Assembly: GCA_022425745.1 (NCBI GenBank)
Contig: JAKMEW010000115.1
Coordinates: 1 to 39,351, forward strand
DNA from: Rubripirellula sp.
GTDB taxonomy: Bacteria > Planctomycetota > Planctomycetia > Pirellulales > Pirellulaceae
DNA: 39,351 nt
Direction of reading: 5' to 3'
Numbering within the stretch: the stretch's first letter is position 1; each line of letters starts with the position of its first letter. A model generated the notes under the pieces. The model searched no databases. It worked only from the letters and a program-made list of their open reading frames with translations, and was not told the origin of the DNA. A program made the position numbers and the translations under genes. Shown one piece after another: positions 9,937 through 19,739 of the stretch.

Positions 9937-11163
9937 GTGCTCGTTTTACGTTTCTTGAATTTAACGGAGTTGTTTCTGAACGTGTTTCAATCAAAGCTAA
10001 AGATGGGATTGATCGGTGGTGGTGGTGCCGGTTTCATAGGACGTGTTCATGTTACTGCGGCAACACTTGATCGAGAAGCTGAATTAGTCGCAGGAGCATT
10101 TTCATCAGATCCGGGAAAGTCGAAGAGTTGTGCCGAGGAGTTTTCCATCTCGCCAACTAGGTCGTATGGCAGCTACACAGAATTGCTGGATTCTGAGATG
10201 AAATTACCGAGCACAGAGCGGGTTGATTTCATCACGATCGCGACTCCGAACCACACGCATGCAGAGATCGCAACAGCGGCACTGAAATCAGGTTTTCATG
10301 TCATTTGTGATAAGCCGATGACAACCAATCTTGCTGACGCCAGGAAATTGGTTGAGGCAGTATCTGAGTCTGGAAGAATTTTTGTACTTTCGCACAACTA
10401 CTCTGGATATCCGATGGTGCGGCAAGCACGGGAGATGATTCATCATGGAGACCTGGGGGAACTACTTTCAATTCGTGTTGCTTACAAGCAGGGGTGGATG
10501 CATGGTTTACAGTCAGGCGTTACCCCGAGTCGAGGAGCTTGGAAAAGTGATCCCGGCAAAAATGGTCTAGCGGGTTCATTAGGAGATATTGGGACTCACG
10601 CATTTCATTTGTTGAGTTTTGTAACTGGATTAAAACCGGCGGCCTTGATGTGTAAGATGAAATCCTTTTCTGATCATCACGAGTTAGATGATTACGGCCA
10701 AGCGATCATCCAGTTGAGTGGCGAGACAATGGCCTCGGTATTGTGGAGTCAGGTCTCTCACGGTCGATTGAATGACCTTTCCATTCAAATCGATGGTTCG
10801 AGAGGCGCTTTAAGTTGGCGTCAGGAGAATCCCAATCAATTAACATTCGGTCAATTGGGAAAACCTACGATGACCTATGAACGTCATCCTAATGCTGATT
10901 ACATGACACCTAATGGAAAATCTGCGAGCCGGTTACCGGCAGGACATCCAGAAGCATTTTTTGAAGCCTTTGCTAATCTTTATCGTGATGCTTACCGAAA
11001 AATGAACGCTTTGAATGAAGGAGAAGAACGACAGTCCGGTGGAGTGGAAGATCTTTGCCCGACTGTTCTGGACGGCTTTGATGGCGTGCGATTCATGCAT
11101 CTTTGTTTGGATAGCAATTCCAATGGATCGAGTTGGGTTAATTGGACTGACGATTCAGAATGA
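9937..11163 (+). CDS. Gfo/Idh/MocA family oxidoreductase; the true start is probably nearer the MGLIGGGGAGFIG motif
   Basis: N-terminal Rossmann motif GLIGGGGAGFIGRVH, 'IATPNHTHAEIATAALKSGFHVICDKPMTTNL', and a C-terminal GFO_IDH_MocA-like region (GSLGDIGTHAFHLLSFVTG). Confidence 0.92.
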   Translation: MLVLRFLNLTELFLNVFQSKLKMGLIGGGGAGFIGRVHVTAATLDREAELVAGAFSSDPGKSKSCAEEFSISPTRSYGSYTELLDSEMKLPSTERVDFITIATPNHTHAEIATAALKSGFHVICDKPMTTNLADARKLVEAVSESGRIFVLSHNYSGYPMVRQAREMIHHGDLGELLSIRVAYKQGWMHGLQSGVTPSRGAWKSDPGKNGLAGSLGDIGTHAFHLLSFVTGLKPAALMCKMKSFSDHHELDDYGQAIIQLSGETMASVLWSQVSHGRLNDLSIQIDGSRGALSWRQENPNQLTFGQLGKPTMTYERHPNADYMTPNGKSASRLPAGHPEAFFEAFANLYRDAYRKMNALNEGEERQSGGVEDLCPTVLDGFDGVRFMHLCLDSNSNGSSWVNWTDDSE

Positions 11164-11190
11164 AGGTTGGAGAGCATGTTGAGCGATGGT

Positions 11191-13275
11191 TTAACGCACA
11201 TGTAGAGGAAGTTTTTCGACTTCGTTTCTCGCCTCATCGGTACCGATAGCACGATACAGGTACCACGCTTTTTTCTTTTCGCCGTAGGGTTGATTCAGAC
11301 TTGGAAGAGTCCGTAGTCCTAGCTTAAGGCCACCTTCATCAGGATGATCTATCCATCGATGGTAGTAGAAAGACTCAATCCAATCAAAAGAATCCACCTT
11401 TTGCATCGCATACCATAGGGATGCAGCTTGTAGCATTTGGTGGTGATCTTCGTAATCAGGTGTGTGAAAACCTTGTTCACTTAGAATCACGGGACGAACT
11501 TGTCCGTTTGCTTTTTTCATCTCGCTTGAACCTATAAATTGTCCAAGAATCTCAAGGTTTTGAATGGTGATCATTGGGGTGTCTAGGGAGAACTGAATGA
11601 TTCTGTCCTCCCACGCTTTAGATGAGAAAAGATTTTCTGGGTAAGGATGATGGGCGATTCCCCAGTTGAAGTCACCCTCTAGGTTTGACAATCGTTGTAG
11701 CTGCAGTAAGGAATTGCGGGTACACAGGCGGGTCCAGTTATCGTCGTCAGGAAAGTACCAATGATGGGTGTACGATGCAAAAACCCTCGCAGATGGGTTG
11801 TGTCGTCGAGCGACCGTCTCAATTAAACGCATTGAGCGATAATAGATTTCAGTGACGACATTTGCCGGTTGCTTTCCCATGTTGGTCCAGACATGGTGAT
11901 AATCAATTTCGTTATGAGCGACCCAGTTCGTGATCGTAGCGTTGTTGGGGTTGGTTTCTCCGTATCGTTTCGCGATCGCATTTAAGATGAACCGATAAAG
12001 CTTGTATCCCGATTCACTCGAAAGGTCCGGCATCGCATAGATGCCACCCTGTGAATCTGGGTGTATTAAAGGATGGCGAGTTTTCCTGCTGGTATTTGAA
12101 GCGATGAGAACAATTGCGGAAACGACAATCTCATTTTCAGAGGCAAATTCAACGATCCGATCGTACGTTTGGAATGGGCTCGGGTCAAAGAATAGTTCCG
12201 GGTCTGTATCGGGTATCGCGATTCGCCCCGGTCCTGATGTGTTGGAGATGAATTGATTTAGAACCACGTTGATGGTGATAGCGCTCACATTCAAGTCAAG
12301 TAGATCTTGCAACGGCCCACGTAGGCTCACTCCGCTCAATCCTTTTTTACTTCGAGGGATTTTCCGCGTCTCTTTGTGATCTTTATTGGTAGCGTCCAAT
12401 CTGCTGGGAAAACATCTTGCGGATAAGAATACGTCGGACTCGTCTGTGCTTTTTATTCTCCATCCGCTATCCAATCGATCTCTACCATTAATAAAGCGCG
12501 GCAGTCGAATTGTTTGTGCACTGATATTTTGAATTATTTGATCACTCAGGCCGTGATCGGTTGGATCTATCCATAAGGGAAATTCGACCAGCTGCATGCG
12601 GGTGGTGAGTATTGCATCATTCACAATGACCTTGAGTGAAATCGAATCGTCAAACACCTCAATGTTGGTAATGTGAGCAGGGAAATCTGATTTCAGATAT
12701 CCACCGAGTTTTACACTTAAATCTTTTTTCTGAGAGTTCGCAGATTGAAGCGTCTCTATCGCAATGAGCTCTTCGGAGTTAGGTTTCGTCAGCTTGGGAT
12801 TTCGTAACTGAAATCGTTTGTTGGCCGCCATTCCTGGATCCAGTCGAATCAACCTAGTCACATCACTTAGGTGGATGGTTTGTTCGTGTCGCAGGTCATA
12901 TCGATACTCTGACCAACCCTCACTCAGCGAGATATTGGGTAGCTCAAAACGCGATTGTTCCTCGATGGGTGGGCCATGGTAACCGTGAATCGAGTCAATG
13001 CTTGTCAAACTGAAGTACTCGAAGGATAAGACGGTTTCATCTTCGGTCAGTGGAGATGCCAATTTCCAAACAATATAGGGATCATTTCCAGTGGTGATGA
13101 TTCCTAGTGTCGTTCCATCTGTTTCGATATCGACGTCGTGACATTGATCTTTCAGGATTACAAGGTCCGTCGCTCTGCACTGTGACGAAGAAGACCCCAG
13201 AATTGAAACGAGCAGGCTGGTCAGGAAAATGTCGGAGTATTTATTATTTAAGATGTGAGAAAGAAGTAGTCGCAT
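11191..13275 (-). CDS. Secreted DUF5722-like / glycoside-hydrolase-like protein
   Basis: The ORF extends to 13347, but ATG at 13275 begins a credible signal peptide (MRLLLSHILNNKYSDIFLTSLLVSILG). Glycosidase-like TIM-barrel motifs such as 'NWVAHNEIDYHHVW' and 'VILSEQGFH'. Confidence 0.7.
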   Translation of the reverse strand: MRLLLSHILNNKYSDIFLTSLLVSILGSSSSQCRATDLVILKDQCHDVDIETDGTTLGIITTGNDPYIVWKLASPLTEDETVLSFEYFSLTSIDSIHGYHGPPIEEQSRFELPNISLSEGWSEYRYDLRHEQTIHLSDVTRLIRLDPGMAANKRFQLRNPKLTKPNSEELIAIETLQSANSQKKDLSVKLGGYLKSDFPAHITNIEVFDDSISLKVIVNDAILTTRMQLVEFPLWIDPTDHGLSDQIIQNISAQTIRLPRFINGRDRLDSGWRIKSTDESDVFLSARCFPSRLDATNKDHKETRKIPRSKKGLSGVSLRGPLQDLLDLNVSAITINVVLNQFISNTSGPGRIAIPDTDPELFFDPSPFQTYDRIVEFASENEIVVSAIVLIASNTSRKTRHPLIHPDSQGGIYAMPDLSSESGYKLYRFILNAIAKRYGETNPNNATITNWVAHNEIDYHHVWTNMGKQPANVVTEIYYRSMRLIETVARRHNPSARVFASYTHHWYFPDDDNWTRLCTRNSLLQLQRLSNLEGDFNWGIAHHPYPENLFSSKAWEDRIIQFSLDTPMITIQNLEILGQFIGSSEMKKANGQVRPVILSEQGFHTPDYEDHHQMLQAASLWYAMQKVDSFDWIESFYYHRWIDHPDEGGLKLGLRTLPSLNQPYGEKKKAWYLYRAIGTDEARNEVEKLPLHVR

Positions 13276-13325
13276 GGATCGGTAAACGGTTGAAAGAAAC
13301 CCGATACTCCGAGGGGAATTAGATT

Positions 13326-13979
13326 TTGAATAGAAGAGAACGTGCATTAATTATTGGGAAACGACTCGCCGAATTGTACCCTGATCCACCAATCCCGCTT
13401 GACCACTATGACGCTTTTAGCTTGTTGGTGGCGGTTGTCTTGAGCGCTCAGTGTACAGACAAGAAAGTGAATGAAGTCACTCCATTGTTATTTGAAGCTG
13501 CGGCGACACCCAGCAAAATGAGAGACCTTGGGGCAGAGGGTATTCATCCACATATCAAGTCGCTTGGCTTGGCAGCGCAGAAAGCGAAAAGCTTGGCCGG
13601 ATTATCAAGGATTCTGGTGGATAGACATCGAAGTGAGGTGCCCGCTTCGTTCGAAGAATTAGAGGCACTTCCAGGTGTTGGTCATAAAACGGCTAGCGTT
13701 GTGATGGCGCAGGCATTCGATGTGCCCGCTTTTCCAGTTGATACGCACATCCATCGTTTGGCGCAGAGATGGGGTTTGACCAATGGCAAAAGCGTTGTTC
13801 AAACGGAAGTGGATTTGAAAAAGCTATTTCTAAAAAAATCGTGGAATCAGTTGCATCTGCAGATCATTTTCTATGGGCGAGAGCACTGCACAGCGCGTGG
13901 ATGTGACGGTACAGTTTGCGGCTTATGCCGTGAAGTTTATCCCCGAAGACGAAAGGCAGTGATTTGCAAAAAGCCGTAG
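13326..13979 (+). CDS. nth: Endonuclease III (HhH-GPD DNA glycosylase)
   Basis: TTG start with an AGGGG-type RBS upstream. 'LLVAVVLSAQCTDKKVNEVTPLLF', HhH 'LEALPGVGHKTASVVMAQAF' and 'PAFPVDTHIHRLAQRWGL' are Nth hallmarks. Cys-rich C-terminus. Confidence 0.95.
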   Translation: MNRRERALIIGKRLAELYPDPPIPLDHYDAFSLLVAVVLSAQCTDKKVNEVTPLLFEAAATPSKMRDLGAEGIHPHIKSLGLAAQKAKSLAGLSRILVDRHRSEVPASFEELEALPGVGHKTASVVMAQAFDVPAFPVDTHIHRLAQRWGLTNGKSVVQTEVDLKKLFLKKSWNQLHLQIIFYGREHCTARGCDGTVCGLCREVYPRRRKAVICKKP

Positions 13980-14004
13980 CTTGCTGAGGGGCGAGTAGCC
14001 AACG

Positions 14005-15153
14005 TTAGTCGCCGAGTAGAACTAAATTGTCCCGATGAATTACTGATTCATAAGGGCGGTGACCAAGCACATCAGTGATCTGATCACTCGGTACACCTTT
14101 GATTCGATGTATTTCACTCGAGGGATAATTACTTAAGCCTCGGGCAATTTCGGTGCCATGCTGGTTCAAGACTGATACGACACTACCGTGTTTAAACGAA
14201 CCACTGATGTCTCGGATACCGATGGCAAGGAGGCTACCCCCGCGTTCGCAAAGCGCCGTTTCTGCACCTTCATCAATGGTAATTGAGCCATGCGTACCAG
14301 CAGCGCTGCCAATCCAGCGTTTTCGACCTCTAATGGATCGTTCAGGAGGAAGGAAAAGCGTTCCGACTGATTCTCCTGACATAATTTTGACGAGCACTTC
14401 GTCATCTCGGCCGGGAGCGATAATGGTTGGGTGTCCGTGCGACGTTGCAATTCTTGCTGCTTGCAGCTTACTAGCCATTCCCCCGCGACTTTGGGTGCTC
14501 TGATGGCTCTGAGCCATCGCAAACACCTCGTCGTCGATTTGCGGCACAACATCCAGCTTGGTGCTGTCTGGTAGGGTGGGAGGGCCATCATAAAGCCCAT
14601 CCACGTCAGATAGAATGATTAGCAGAGCTTCAGAAAGGAGACCTGCGACTTGAGATGCGAGTCGATCATTATCACCGAAGGTTGTCATTAACTCCGAAAC
14701 GGCCACCGAGTCGTTCTCATTGAGGATGGCGATGGATCCAAAGTTATGAATTTGATGAAGGCAATTGCGTACATTGAGATACCCCCCTCTTCGGCGGAGG
14801 TCATCTGCTGTGAGAAGAACTTGAGCTGCGTGGCGGCCCAGCTTGGTTAAAGCGACTTCGTAGGCTTGAATAAGATCGGTCTGGCCAATGGCGGCGACAG
14901 CTTGGAGCTGTGCGAGGCCACTAGGACGCTCTTCGAGTCCCAGCTTTGCGACTCCGGCACCCACAGCTCCACTGCTAACGAGCAGAGTTTGCCTGCCGCT
15001 ATCGGCAATGCGACAGAGCTGGGATGAGAGGCAATCGATGCGTTTGTGGTCAAGTAACCCAGTATCGGAGGTAATGACTCTTGTGCCTACCTTGACGACA
15101 ATGGTTTTAGCTTGGCTGATCACCTGTTGGCGGATTTCGCTTTGTGGCGGCAT
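14005..15153 (-). CDS. proB: Glutamate 5-kinase with C-terminal PUA domain
   Basis: 'TIVVKVGTRVITSDTGLLD', 'LLVSSGAVGAG', 'ILNENDSVAVSEL.TTFGDNDRLASQVA', 'LSDVDGLYDGPP', and a PUA-like C-terminus. Confidence 0.96.
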   Translation of the reverse strand: MPPQSEIRQQVISQAKTIVVKVGTRVITSDTGLLDHKRIDCLSSQLCRIADSGRQTLLVSSGAVGAGVAKLGLEERPSGLAQLQAVAAIGQTDLIQAYEVALTKLGRHAAQVLLTADDLRRRGGYLNVRNCLHQIHNFGSIAILNENDSVAVSELMTTFGDNDRLASQVAGLLSEALLIILSDVDGLYDGPPTLPDSTKLDVVPQIDDEVFAMAQSHQSTQSRGGMASKLQAARIATSHGHPTIIAPGRDDEVLVKIMSGESVGTLFLPPERSIRGRKRWIGSAAGTHGSITIDEGAETALCERGGSLLAIGIRDISGSFKHGSVVSVLNQHGTEIARGLSNYPSSEIHRIKGVPSDQITDVLGHRPYESVIHRDNLVLLGD

Positions 15154-15406
15154 TGCTTTTGCTGAGTCGTTGAAAACCAGTTTTTGACGGTATTTTTTAT
15201 AAGATTAGCCCGCTGGTCTGGTCGAGCGTTGGAATTTAACCAGAATTCTGAATTGTCATGGGGAATCGACGCGCAGGGAAGCCCGCTGTAAAACCATATT
15301 CATTAATCGATCCTGATCTTGTTTAGGTTACGGCACTTCATCAAATGAAGATGAAGGAATCCCTGATTTCATACTTAAACGTCGTTTTCCACGAGGAAAA
15401 AGCATT

Positions 15407-17020
15407 ATGAGCGAACTACATCATGAGTGTGGTGTCGCAGCCATCTATCACCTATCTGGGCGGGGTAGAAGTCCCATTTGTACCGGTGATGGACCAAGGC
15501 AAATTTCACGGCTTCTTCCGAGGATGTTGCTGGATATTCAGAATCGAGGCCAGTTAGCGGCTGGGATGACGACCTTCGATCCAGATCGTCCAAACTTGTT
15601 GACCACCCGTAAGGATGTCGGCACCGTATCAGAAGTCTTTCGTCTGAATCATCGGGCGAAAGCAGAATCTTTAATGAGATCACTTGCTGGTCGTGCTGCC
15701 ATTGGGCACGTGCGATACGCGACCTGTGGACAGGATGATCGAAATTACGCTCAGCCATTTGAGCGACGCCACATTCATAAAAGGAAGTGGTTCAGCTTTT
15801 GTTTCAATGGTCAATTGTCCAACTACAGCATTCTAAAAGAACGACTGTTGGCCGACGGAGATCACCATTTAGCTCTCGATACAGATACTGAAATCATCCT
15901 GCATGAATTCGGACGCATGTTGAGCGATGCGCGGGGTCGTATTGATTGGATCGAAGTACTGAGAGAGACCACTGCCGGTTTCGATGGCGCTTACAGCTTG
16001 GCCGTGTTGACGGCTGAGGGCGAAATGATTGTCGCGCGTGATCCACTTGGTATCAAACCCATGTGTTATGTGAATGACGGACCTCTGTTCGCTGCTGCAA
16101 GTGAAAGTGTCGCCTTGCTTAACCTTGGTTTTGACAGTGAACAGATCAAGTCACTTCCACCAGGACATGCGATTCTCATCGACCAAGAGAAAGGTTTCCG
16201 CCTTGAGAGATTTGCGCCAGAGCAAACGCCCAAGCATTGTTTCTTCGAGTGGATCTATTTTGCCAACGTTGCTAGTACACTCGACGATCAGAGTGTGTAC
16301 TTGAGTCGAACAAAGCTTGGTGAAGAGTTAGCTCGAGCTGAACGAGATCTCAACTTTGTTGATTTGGATCCGAAAGATACGATCGTCGTGCCGGTACCCG
16401 ATACTAGCAAGGCCGCAGCTGATTCGATGGCATACCAATTGTCCATTCCATGTTGCGAGGGATTGATACGGAATCGGTATGCTGGACGCACTTTCATCGA
16501 GGGAGGCCGTGCGAGAAAAGCTAAGGCCGCCACCAAATACACACCTTTGAGAGAAGTCCTGAAGGATAAACGGGTTATTCTCGTAGAAGACTCCATCGTT
16601 CGCAGCACAACAATGAATGTGCTTTTGGACCGAATTCGAGAAGTTGGTGGAGCCAAAGAAATACATGTTCGTGTCGCTTGTCCTCCCATCATCGCGCCGT
16701 GTTTTTACGGCATCGATATGAGCACAATCGATCAGCTGATCGCGCCCAAGTATTTTACGACCGATGGAGCTTTGACCGCTGAGTCTCAGCAACGTTTAGC
16801 AGATGATCTTGGTGCAGACTCGCTTCAGTACCTGCCCGTGGATTCAATAGCCAGAGCGATTGGAAAGCCCGTAGATCATTTGTGTCAGGCGTGTGTTACC
16901 GGTGACTATCCAACTAAATGCGGCCAGACCCTCTATCAAATCGCTCTCGAGAATCAAGGTTCTAAATTAGACAGCAAGCGGACTTACGAGCAGCTAGCTG
17001 CTGCAATGGGTGTGAGTTAG
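15407..17020 (+). CDS. purF: Amidophosphoribosyltransferase-like protein (class II glutamine amidotransferase plus PRTase), divergent PurF
   Basis: HHECGVAAIY (nucleophile Cys), IGHVRYAT, NGQLSN, DPLGIKPM, FFEWIYFA, PRPP loop VILVEDSIVRSTT, PCFYGIDMST and LCQACVTGDYPT. Confidence 0.85.
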   Translation: MSELHHECGVAAIYHLSGRGRSPICTGDGPRQISRLLPRMLLDIQNRGQLAAGMTTFDPDRPNLLTTRKDVGTVSEVFRLNHRAKAESLMRSLAGRAAIGHVRYATCGQDDRNYAQPFERRHIHKRKWFSFCFNGQLSNYSILKERLLADGDHHLALDTDTEIILHEFGRMLSDARGRIDWIEVLRETTAGFDGAYSLAVLTAEGEMIVARDPLGIKPMCYVNDGPLFAAASESVALLNLGFDSEQIKSLPPGHAILIDQEKGFRLERFAPEQTPKHCFFEWIYFANVASTLDDQSVYLSRTKLGEELARAERDLNFVDLDPKDTIVVPVPDTSKAAADSMAYQLSIPCCEGLIRNRYAGRTFIEGGRARKAKAATKYTPLREVLKDKRVILVEDSIVRSTTMNVLLDRIREVGGAKEIHVRVACPPIIAPCFYGIDMSTIDQLIAPKYFTTDGALTAESQQRLADDLGADSLQYLPVDSIARAIGKPVDHLCQACVTGDYPTKCGQTLYQIALENQGSKLDSKRTYEQLAAAMGVS

Positions 17021-17037
17021 TGGTCTGCATCGAGAAA

Positions 17038-17074
17038 GGTTAGCTTCCAAAAAGACACAACTTTTTGGCTAGCC
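17038..17074. other. Stem-loop between purF-like and glpK
   Basis: GGTTAG-CTT-CCAAAAAG-ACACAA-CTTTTTGG-CTAGCC: 14 bp of pairing with a 3-nt bulge and one G-T pair. No clear T-tract follows. Confidence 0.5.
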
Positions 17075-17116
17075 TGGCCACCTATCAATAGGCTTCGGTC
17101 ATTCGGGAGAACAGAG

Positions 17117-18601
17117 ATGGGTATTCTTTTAGCACTGGACCAAGGCACAACAAGTTCGCGTGCAATTGTCTTTGATCGATTTGGGAAAATACTTGGGTCC
17201 GCGCAGCGCGAATTTCGTCAGTCTTTTCCGATGCCGGGTTGGGTTGAGCATGATCCGGAGGAAATTTGGCGGACCCAATTTGAGGTCGTGCGTGAGGCGC
17301 TTAAGAACGCTTCACTTGAAGCCTCCCAGGTTGTGGCGCTCGGGATTACCAATCAACGTGAAACCACGGTTGTGTGGGATCGCAAAACAGGGGTACCGGT
17401 TAGCCCTGCAATTGTGTGGCAGGATCGTAGGACGAGTGAGAGATGTGACACGCTCAGGTTGGAGGGGTTTGAAGAAACAGTTACACAAAAGACTGGTTTA
17501 ACGTTAGACCCTTACTTCTGCGCTACGAAAGTTGAGTGGATCTTGAACCAAGTTCCAGATGCACGTTCTAAAGCAGAAAATGGTGACCTTCTATTCGGTA
17601 CTGTCGACACCTGGCTGATATGGAAGCTAACAGGTGGTGCAGTTCACGCGACTGACATTACGAATGCTTCGAGGACTCTCTTGTGGAATTTGAAGGAGGG
17701 TCGATGGGATGATGAATTGTTAGAGCGATTCAAAATCCCCATTTCGATGATGCCCGAAGTGAAGCCTTCGTGCAGCCATTTTGGTGAGACACAAAAAGAG
17801 TTGTTCGGTTCCCCGGTGATCATTGGTGGAGTCGCAGGTGATCAGCAAGCTGCTTTATTTGGGCAAAACTGTAGCCGACCAGGTCTGGCAAAAAATACTT
17901 ATGGAACAGGTTGCTTCGCGTTAATGAACATCGGTAGCGAAGCGGTAATGTCAAAGTCAAGATTGCTCACCACGGCGGCGTGTGCGGAGCAAGGTCAGAA
18001 TGCTTTTGCTTTGGAGGGAAGTGTCTTCTGCGGAGGCTCTGCGGTGCAGTGGCTCCGAGACGGCCTCGGGATCATTAATAGTGCGGCGGAAATTGAGCAA
18101 CTGGCGTTGAGTGTTGAAGATACGGGGGGCGTTTATGTTGTCCCAGCGTTCACGGGTCTGGGTGCACCACATTGGGATTCGCATGCACGAGGCACGATAG
18201 TTGGGATCACACGAGGCACGACCAAAGCTCATCTTGCGAGAGCTACACTCGAGGGTATCGCATTTCAAGTGATGGATGTGCTGAAAGCGATGGAGATGGA
18301 TATGGGTGAGCCGCTTTGTGAACTTCGTGTGGATGGAGGTGCGTCCAAGAATGATCTCTTAATGCAGATGCAAGCGGATTTCTTGGGGACGCCGGTTGTA
18401 CGATCAAAAATGACTGAAGCGACTGCACTCGGTGCGGCCTTTCTCGCAGGACTGACAAGCCATGTTTGGACCGATACTCGGGAGCTTGATGAGATATATC
18501 AAGTCGATCGAGTTTTTGAGCCAACCGAGTCGGGTGATTCGATTCTTGATCGCAAACATCAGTGGACACAGGCGCTACAACGTGCGGGGCGATGGGACTA
18601 G
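17117..18601 (+). CDS. glpK: Glycerol kinase
   Basis: 'LALDQGTTSSRAIVFD', 'GWVEHDPEEIW', 'GITNQRETTVVWDRKTG', 'GVAGDQQAALFGQ', 'APHWDSHARGTIVGITRGT', 'LRVDGGASKNDLLMQMQAD'. Confidence 0.97.
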   Translation: MGILLALDQGTTSSRAIVFDRFGKILGSAQREFRQSFPMPGWVEHDPEEIWRTQFEVVREALKNASLEASQVVALGITNQRETTVVWDRKTGVPVSPAIVWQDRRTSERCDTLRLEGFEETVTQKTGLTLDPYFCATKVEWILNQVPDARSKAENGDLLFGTVDTWLIWKLTGGAVHATDITNASRTLLWNLKEGRWDDELLERFKIPISMMPEVKPSCSHFGETQKELFGSPVIIGGVAGDQQAALFGQNCSRPGLAKNTYGTGCFALMNIGSEAVMSKSRLLTTAACAEQGQNAFALEGSVFCGGSAVQWLRDGLGIINSAAEIEQLALSVEDTGGVYVVPAFTGLGAPHWDSHARGTIVGITRGTTKAHLARATLEGIAFQVMDVLKAMEMDMGEPLCELRVDGGASKNDLLMQMQADFLGTPVVRSKMTEATALGAAFLAGLTSHVWTDTRELDEIYQVDRVFEPTESGDSILDRKHQWTQALQRAGRWD

Positions 18602-18688
18602 ATTCGCCGATAAGTTAAAATTCTCGACGACGTCAGGATTTTGGTAGGGCAATGGGACAGGTCGTCTTCATTACTGGAGTAAAGCAAA

Positions 18689-19450
18689 ATGCATCCGTAT
18701 GCGGCAGAATTCATCGGTACGATGATTTTGATTCTCTTTGGCAACGGAGTGGTTGCGAATGTTGTATTGAACCGAACCAATGGCAATGGATCCGGATGGT
18801 TGGTGATCTGTGCGGGCTGGGGTATCGCTGTGTTCTTGGGCGCGAGCTGCTCGCAGGAGATAAGCGGCGCGCATCTGAATCCAGCGGTGACGCTGGCGAT
18901 GCTGCTGAGTGATGAAATTAGTGTCGTTGATTCTGTCGGCTACGTGGTTGCGCAAATGTTGGGTGCGGCTCTTGGTGCGTCGTTAGTCTTTGCGTTCTAT
19001 CGTGAGCATTTTCGCCTGACAGGTGATGGAGATGCGAAATTGGGTTGTTTCGCCAATGCGCCAGTCATTCGTAATTTCACTCAAGCATTTTCTTGCGAAG
19101 TTCTGGGAACATTTGCGTTAGTGCTACCGGTTTTTTTAATGACAAAGCCTACCATCCTCTGGGCCGATGATTCGATTACTCAGCCACCAGTGATGGGACT
19201 AGGGGCGGTTGGTTCGCTGCCGATCGGACTTCTTGTATTTGGGATTGGTATGTCGCTTGGCGGGACAACGGGATACGCCATTAACCCCGCAAGAGACCTT
19301 GCTCCACGAATCATGCATTGGCTGTTACCCATTCCGGGGAAACGAGACAGTGATTGGGCCTATTCTTGGATACCGGTTGTAGGTCCCTGCGTTGGTGCAA
19401 TGATTGCGGTTGCCGTTTATCGACTTTTATTAGTTTTGCCTTTTGCTTGA
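18689..19450 (+). CDS. glpF: MIP family channel, probable glycerol facilitator (aquaglyceroporin)
   Basis: Two NPA motifs (GAHLNPAVTLAM and GYAINPARDLAPR). Asp after the NPAR motif (NPARD) is typical of GlpF-type channels. Directly downstream of glpK. Confidence 0.93.
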   Translation: MHPYAAEFIGTMILILFGNGVVANVVLNRTNGNGSGWLVICAGWGIAVFLGASCSQEISGAHLNPAVTLAMLLSDEISVVDSVGYVVAQMLGAALGASLVFAFYREHFRLTGDGDAKLGCFANAPVIRNFTQAFSCEVLGTFALVLPVFLMTKPTILWADDSITQPPVMGLGAVGSLPIGLLVFGIGMSLGGTTGYAINPARDLAPRIMHWLLPIPGKRDSDWAYSWIPVVGPCVGAMIAVAVYRLLLVLPFA

Positions 19451-19645
19451 TTGGTTTTGAGGCGATTGTCGGAACGCGAATTTTTCCTGTCGATAGTTGC
19501 GCGTCCTCGGACAGTCTTTCAATCTGCGAGTCAGCGCATGGAAAAATGCCAATAATTCAGTTTTGCCGCACAGAACATCCTTCTCTTTTGCCGATCACCT
19601 CTTTGAGATTAAAAATGCCATAGATATACTACTCGTACGCATTTG

Positions 19646-19729
19646 GCCGGAGTGGCGGAATTGGCAGACGCGCCGGATTCAAAATCCGGTGGCCGCAAGG
19701 CTGTGTGGGTTCGAGTCCCACCTCCGGTA
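19646..19729 (+). tRNA. tRNA-Leu(CAA)
   Basis: GCCGGAG acceptor pairs with CTCCGGT (1:72 as G-U). Anticodon loop TTCAAAA gives anticodon CAA. Long variable arm GTGGCCGCAAGGCTGT; T-loop GGGTTCGAGTCCC. Followed by CCT, so CCA is not fully encoded. Confidence 0.95.
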
Positions 19730-19739
19730 CCTAGAAAAG

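Noticed and set aside
14153-14600. ORFs on both strands overlapping proB (14153..14503 + and 14166..14600 -)
   Set aside because: Alternative frames of the clearly recognisable glutamate 5-kinase.
15343-15357. CTTCAT-CAA-ATGAAG mini-palindrome upstream of the purF-like gene
   Set aside because: Only 6 bp with a 3-nt loop. This is expected by chance at this scale, and there is no sign of a purine riboswitch-like fold.
16288-16792. Antisense ORFs 16288..16692 and 16328..16792 within the purF-like gene
   Set aside because: Alternative frames opposite a CDS with conserved PRTase motifs.
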